Assembly: GCF_009687885.1 (NCBI RefSeq)
Contig: NZ_BLAF01000006.1
Span: 1-64,000 of the forward strand
Direction: 5' to 3'
From: Acrocarpospora pleiomorpha
GTDB lineage: Bacteria; Actinomycetota; Actinomycetes; Streptosporangiales; Streptosporangiaceae
Length of the DNA: 64,000 nucleotides
The notes under the pieces are model-generated. The model did not search any database. It saw nothing but the letters and a program-made list of their open reading frames with translations, and was not told where the DNA came from. Position numbers and translations under genes: made by a program. Of this stretch, positions 61,622 to 64,000 are shown piece by piece; position 1 is the first letter of the stretch, and each line of letters starts with the position of its first letter.

Positions 61622-62494
61622 TCACACGCCCGACGAACCCGGCGATCCGTTGCGTCCGACGACGGCGGCCGCAACGACCGCCTTCGACTGGCCCCGGACG
61701 AACTCCTCGACCGTGGTGATGTTGCAGCTCATGTAGAGCGTGCCGAGGTCGTCACCGCCGAACGCGCACGCGGTGGCCTGGGCTCCGGTGACCGGCACCT
61801 TGTCGGTGATCTCGCCGTCCTCGACGACCCGATAGAAGCCGCTGTCCTCGCCCATGGTGAGGGCGTTGCCGAACCAGACGCCGCCGTCGCTGTCGAGCGC
61901 GATGCCGTCGGGGTTGAATGACTCCGCGAGCTGTGCCCAGGTCCGCTGGTTCGCGGGCCGCCCGTCGGGCCCGATGTCGTAGGCGGTGATGCGATGGCGG
62001 AACGTCTCGGCCACGAGCAGCGTCCCGTCCCCGGTGACGGCCATGCCGTTGGGGAAGAGCACGTCGCCCTCGACGCGGTGGACCGTGCCGTCGGGGTCGA
62101 TGTGGGCCAGCGCCGTCGGCTTCGGGTCCTCGGCGCCGATGGCGAACCCGAAGTTGCCCGCGTAGCCGTGCCCGTCGGCGGTGACGAGCAGGTCGTTGCC
62201 GAGGCCGCCGGCGATCGAGCTGAAGTCGGCGTAGGTGCTGAGCGCGCCGTCCGGGGCGATGTGCGTGACCGTCGCGTCGGCCTGCGAGACCACGAGCGTC
62301 GATCCGTCGGCGAGGAACCCGAGGCCCGACGGCGAGCCGGGGATCTCCGCGACCGTCGTCGCCGTCCCGTCGGCGGCGAAGGTCAGTACCTTCTTGCTGA
62401 AGAAGTCGCTGGCCCAGAGCGCGCCGTCGTGCCAGCGCAGGCCCTCCAAGAACTGGTGGCCCGAGGCGAACTCGGTGAGGGAGTGCAGCTTCAT
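61622..62494 (-). CDS. SMP-30/gluconolactonase-like protein
   Basis: 290 residues from the ATG at 62494. Six-bladed propeller features: EGLRWHDGALWASDFFSKKV, GSPSGLGFLADGSTLVVSQ, GNDLLVTADGHGYAGNFGF, FPNGMAVTGDGTLLVAETF, FNPDGIALDSDGGVWFGNAL. The Asn/Asp positions (G-N-D, F-P-N-G, D-G-x-W) bind the catalytic Ca2+. Members hydrolyse lactones or organophosphates. About 60 bp upstream of the regulator and 23 bp after the acyl-CoA synthetase: an operon. Confidence 0.88.
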   Translation of the reverse strand: MKLHSLTEFASGHQFLEGLRWHDGALWASDFFSKKVLTFAADGTATTVAEIPGSPSGLGFLADGSTLVVSQADATVTHIAPDGALSTYADFSSIAGGLGNDLLVTADGHGYAGNFGFAIGAEDPKPTALAHIDPDGTVHRVEGDVLFPNGMAVTGDGTLLVAETFRHRITAYDIGPDGRPANQRTWAQLAESFNPDGIALDSDGGVWFGNALTMGEDSGFYRVVEDGEITDKVPVTGAQATACAFGGDDLGTLYMSCNITTVEEFVRGQSKAVVAAAVVGRNGSPGSSGV

Positions 62495-62517
62495 CGTCGA
62501 ACTCCGATCGGTGGGGG

Positions 62518-64000
62518 TCAGTGGACGGCGGTCGCGTGGGTCAGTTCGCGGAGCCGGAACTTCTGGACCTTGCCGCTCGCGTTGCGCGGCATCTCGTCGA
62601 GCAGCAGGAGACGTTCGGGGAGCTTCTGGCGGGCCATCCGCCGGACGGTGAGCCACTCGATTACCTCGGGCAGCGTGATCGACGCGCCGGGTTCGGGGAC
62701 GATGACCGCGCACACGAGCTCGCCGAGCACGGGGTCGGGTGTGGAGACGACGGCGGCGTCGGCGATCGCGGGGTGCTCGAACAGCTGGTCCTCGATCTCC
62801 TTGGCGCTGATGTTCTCCCCGCCGCGGATGATGATGTCCTTCTGCCTGCCGACGATCTCGACATAGCCGTCGTCGTCGATGCGGGCGAGGTCGCCGGTGT
62901 GCAGCCAGCCGTCGTCGGTGAACGCGTCGGCGTTGAGCGAGCTGTCGAGGTAGCCGAGGAACATCTCCGGCCCGCGGACCTGCAGCTCGCCGTCGGCTGC
63001 CACCCGTACTCGCGCGGCGCCGATGGTGCGCCCGTCGGTCTGCGCGCGCTTGGCCACGGCGTCGGCCGAGTTGGAGGCCGTCGCCGTGGGGTACTCGGTG
63101 GAGCCGTAGCCGCGGCTGACCGTGCAGCCCAGCGCCGCGGTCGCCGCCCTGATCAGCTCCGGTGGGACATCGGCGCCACCGCAGGCGAAGATGCGCATCG
63201 AGCTCGTGTCGAACTCCGATATCCGCGGATGGTGCACGATGCCGTGCAGGAACGGGGTCGCGGCCACCGTGAAGCTGCAGCGGTGTTGCTGGATGAGCTC
63301 CAGGGCCCGCTCCGGCTTCCAGATGTCGAGCAGCACCACCGACGTGCCGAGCATGAACGGCAGCTGCATGCCGTAGAGCACCCCGATGATGTGCCCGACG
63401 GGCGAGGGCATGAAGACGGTGCTGGACGTGGTGAGCCCGAAGAACTCGATGATGCTGCGGTTCTCGTAGTCGAGGGTGTTGTGGCTGTGCAGCGCGCCCT
63501 TGGGCGCCGAGGTCGTGCCCGAGGTGTAGAGCAGCAGCACGACATCGTCGGCGGTGCGCCCGCCGTGGTCGCCCGGCTCGCTGCTGCCGTCGTCGAGCAG
63601 ATCGGCGAAACCGACGTGGCCGGCGCCGGCCGGCCCGTCCACCACGACGACGGTCTCCAGCGCGGGGAGCTCACCGCGGATGTCGTCGATCATCGACGGG
63701 TAGTCAAAGCCGCGGAACTCGTGCGGGACGACGACGACCTTCGATGCGGCCTGCCGCAGGATGAACGACGTCTCCTGGTGGCGGTAGATCGGGATGATCG
63801 GGTTGCTCACGGCCCCGAGCCGGATCGTCGCCAGGTGGACGATGATCGCCTCGGCCCAGTTCGGGAGCATCCATGACACCACGTCGCCGCGGCCGACCCC
63901 GCGCCCCCGCAGCGCGGAGGCAAGGCGGTTGACGTCGGCGTCGAGCTCGCGGTAAGTGCGCGACCCCGACCGGTCCACGACCGCGACGGCGTCCGGTGTC
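62518..64000 (-). CDS. Acyl-CoA synthetase (AMP-dependent ligase), 5'-truncated at window edge
   Basis: Open through the right edge; the N-terminus is outside (internal frame begins DTPDAVAVVDRSGSRTYREL). AMP-binding motif LLYTSGTTSAPKG, A5 motif SRGYGSTEYPTA, A7/A8 WLHTGDLARIDDDGY and GRQKDIIIRGGENI, and A10 lysine in NASGKVQKFRL are all present. Activates a carboxylic acid (fatty or aromatic) to acyl-CoA via an acyl-AMP. First visible gene of the operon with the lactonase and regulator. Confidence 0.9.
   Translation of the reverse strand, partial: TPDAVAVVDRSGSRTYRELDADVNRLASALRGRGVGRGDVVSWMLPNWAEAIIVHLATIRLGAVSNPIIPIYRHQETSFILRQAASKVVVVPHEFRGFDYPSMIDDIRGELPALETVVVVDGPAGAGHVGFADLLDDGSSEPGDHGGRTADDVVLLLYTSGTTSAPKGALHSHNTLDYENRSIIEFFGLTTSSTVFMPSPVGHIIGVLYGMQLPFMLGTSVVLLDIWKPERALELIQQHRCSFTVAATPFLHGIVHHPRISEFDTSSMRIFACGGADVPPELIRAATAALGCTVSRGYGSTEYPTATASNSADAVAKRAQTDGRTIGAARVRVAADGELQVRGPEMFLGYLDSSLNADAFTDDGWLHTGDLARIDDDGYVEIVGRQKDIIIRGGENISAKEIEDQLFEHPAIADAAVVSTPDPVLGELVCAVIVPEPGASITLPEVIEWLTVRRMARQKLPERLLLLDEMPRNASGKVQKFRLRELTHATAVH

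Overview
The window is high-GC DNA with actinomycete-style genes: GTG starts, ATGA/GTGA start-stop overlaps, AfsR-like, PadR and tandem TetR regulators, DUF6247, PxKF and PLL-like proteins. It looks like the chromosome of a filamentous actinomycete; Streptosporangiaceae (Nonomuraea or Actinomadura type) is a guess from gene content only. No rRNA, no intact tRNA, no CRISPR array and no integrase were found.

Left part (1-5.1 kb): a complete IS1380-family insertion sequence with terminal inverted repeats, a frameshifted small gene, the first copy of an AbrB/RelE-like toxin-antitoxin (TA) unit, a decapitated dihydrofolate-reductase-like gene, a VOC protein and a hypothetical protein. Catabolic and uptake block (5.1-16.5 kb): an S9 peptidase with a five-gene oligopeptide ABC importer, a TetR regulator, and an M20 peptidase / fluoroacetate-dehalogenase-like hydrolase / tartrate-dehydrogenase-like operon. 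A 19-bp site shared (15/19) by the two operon promoters suggests one TetR regulon. Export block (16.7-25.2 kb): two DrrAB-like ABC exporters, a 1033-residue AfsR-type regulator, and a DUF4097 protein divergent from a MarR/GbsR-type regulator across an array of TTGCAA palindromes.

Middle (25.5-43 kb): a methyltransferase, a PIN TA pair, an ATPase/DUF234 protein, PadR with a broken FtsX permease, a secreted GH3 glycosidase, a membrane protein with a TetR regulator, an MFS transporter fused to three Ig-like repeats, and a 1687-residue secreted PKD/MopE/RCC1/Calx-beta/PxKF protein.

Right part (43.3-60.3 kb) is the most unusual. The 3' half of a tRNA-Gly(CCC), from the anticodon to the acceptor end, occurs eight times as a 41-44 bp near-identical core in the same orientation. 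A conserved hairpin arm lies on one side and a conserved arm of about 125 bp with paired TGGCACG motifs on the other, so each looks like a complete phage/ICE-type attachment site (about 200 bp). Degenerate copies lie at 4.29, 27.24, 33.74 and 43.27 kb. Between the sites sit short cargoes rich in TA and defence-like genes: XRE/DUF2975, AbrB/RelE (two copies here), an AlbA_2 ATP-binding regulator, DUF6247/toxin, excisionase-HTH/PIN, MazEF, HigBA, an unknown HTH protein and a secreted lectin. Several toxins or antitoxins are broken by one mutation. No integrase is present, so this resembles an integrase-less, tRNA-anchored cassette array (accreted cis-mobilisable elements, with an integron-like logic). 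The right edge holds a tandem TetR regulator, an SMP-30-like lactonase and a truncated acyl-CoA synthetase, probably a separate catabolic cluster.
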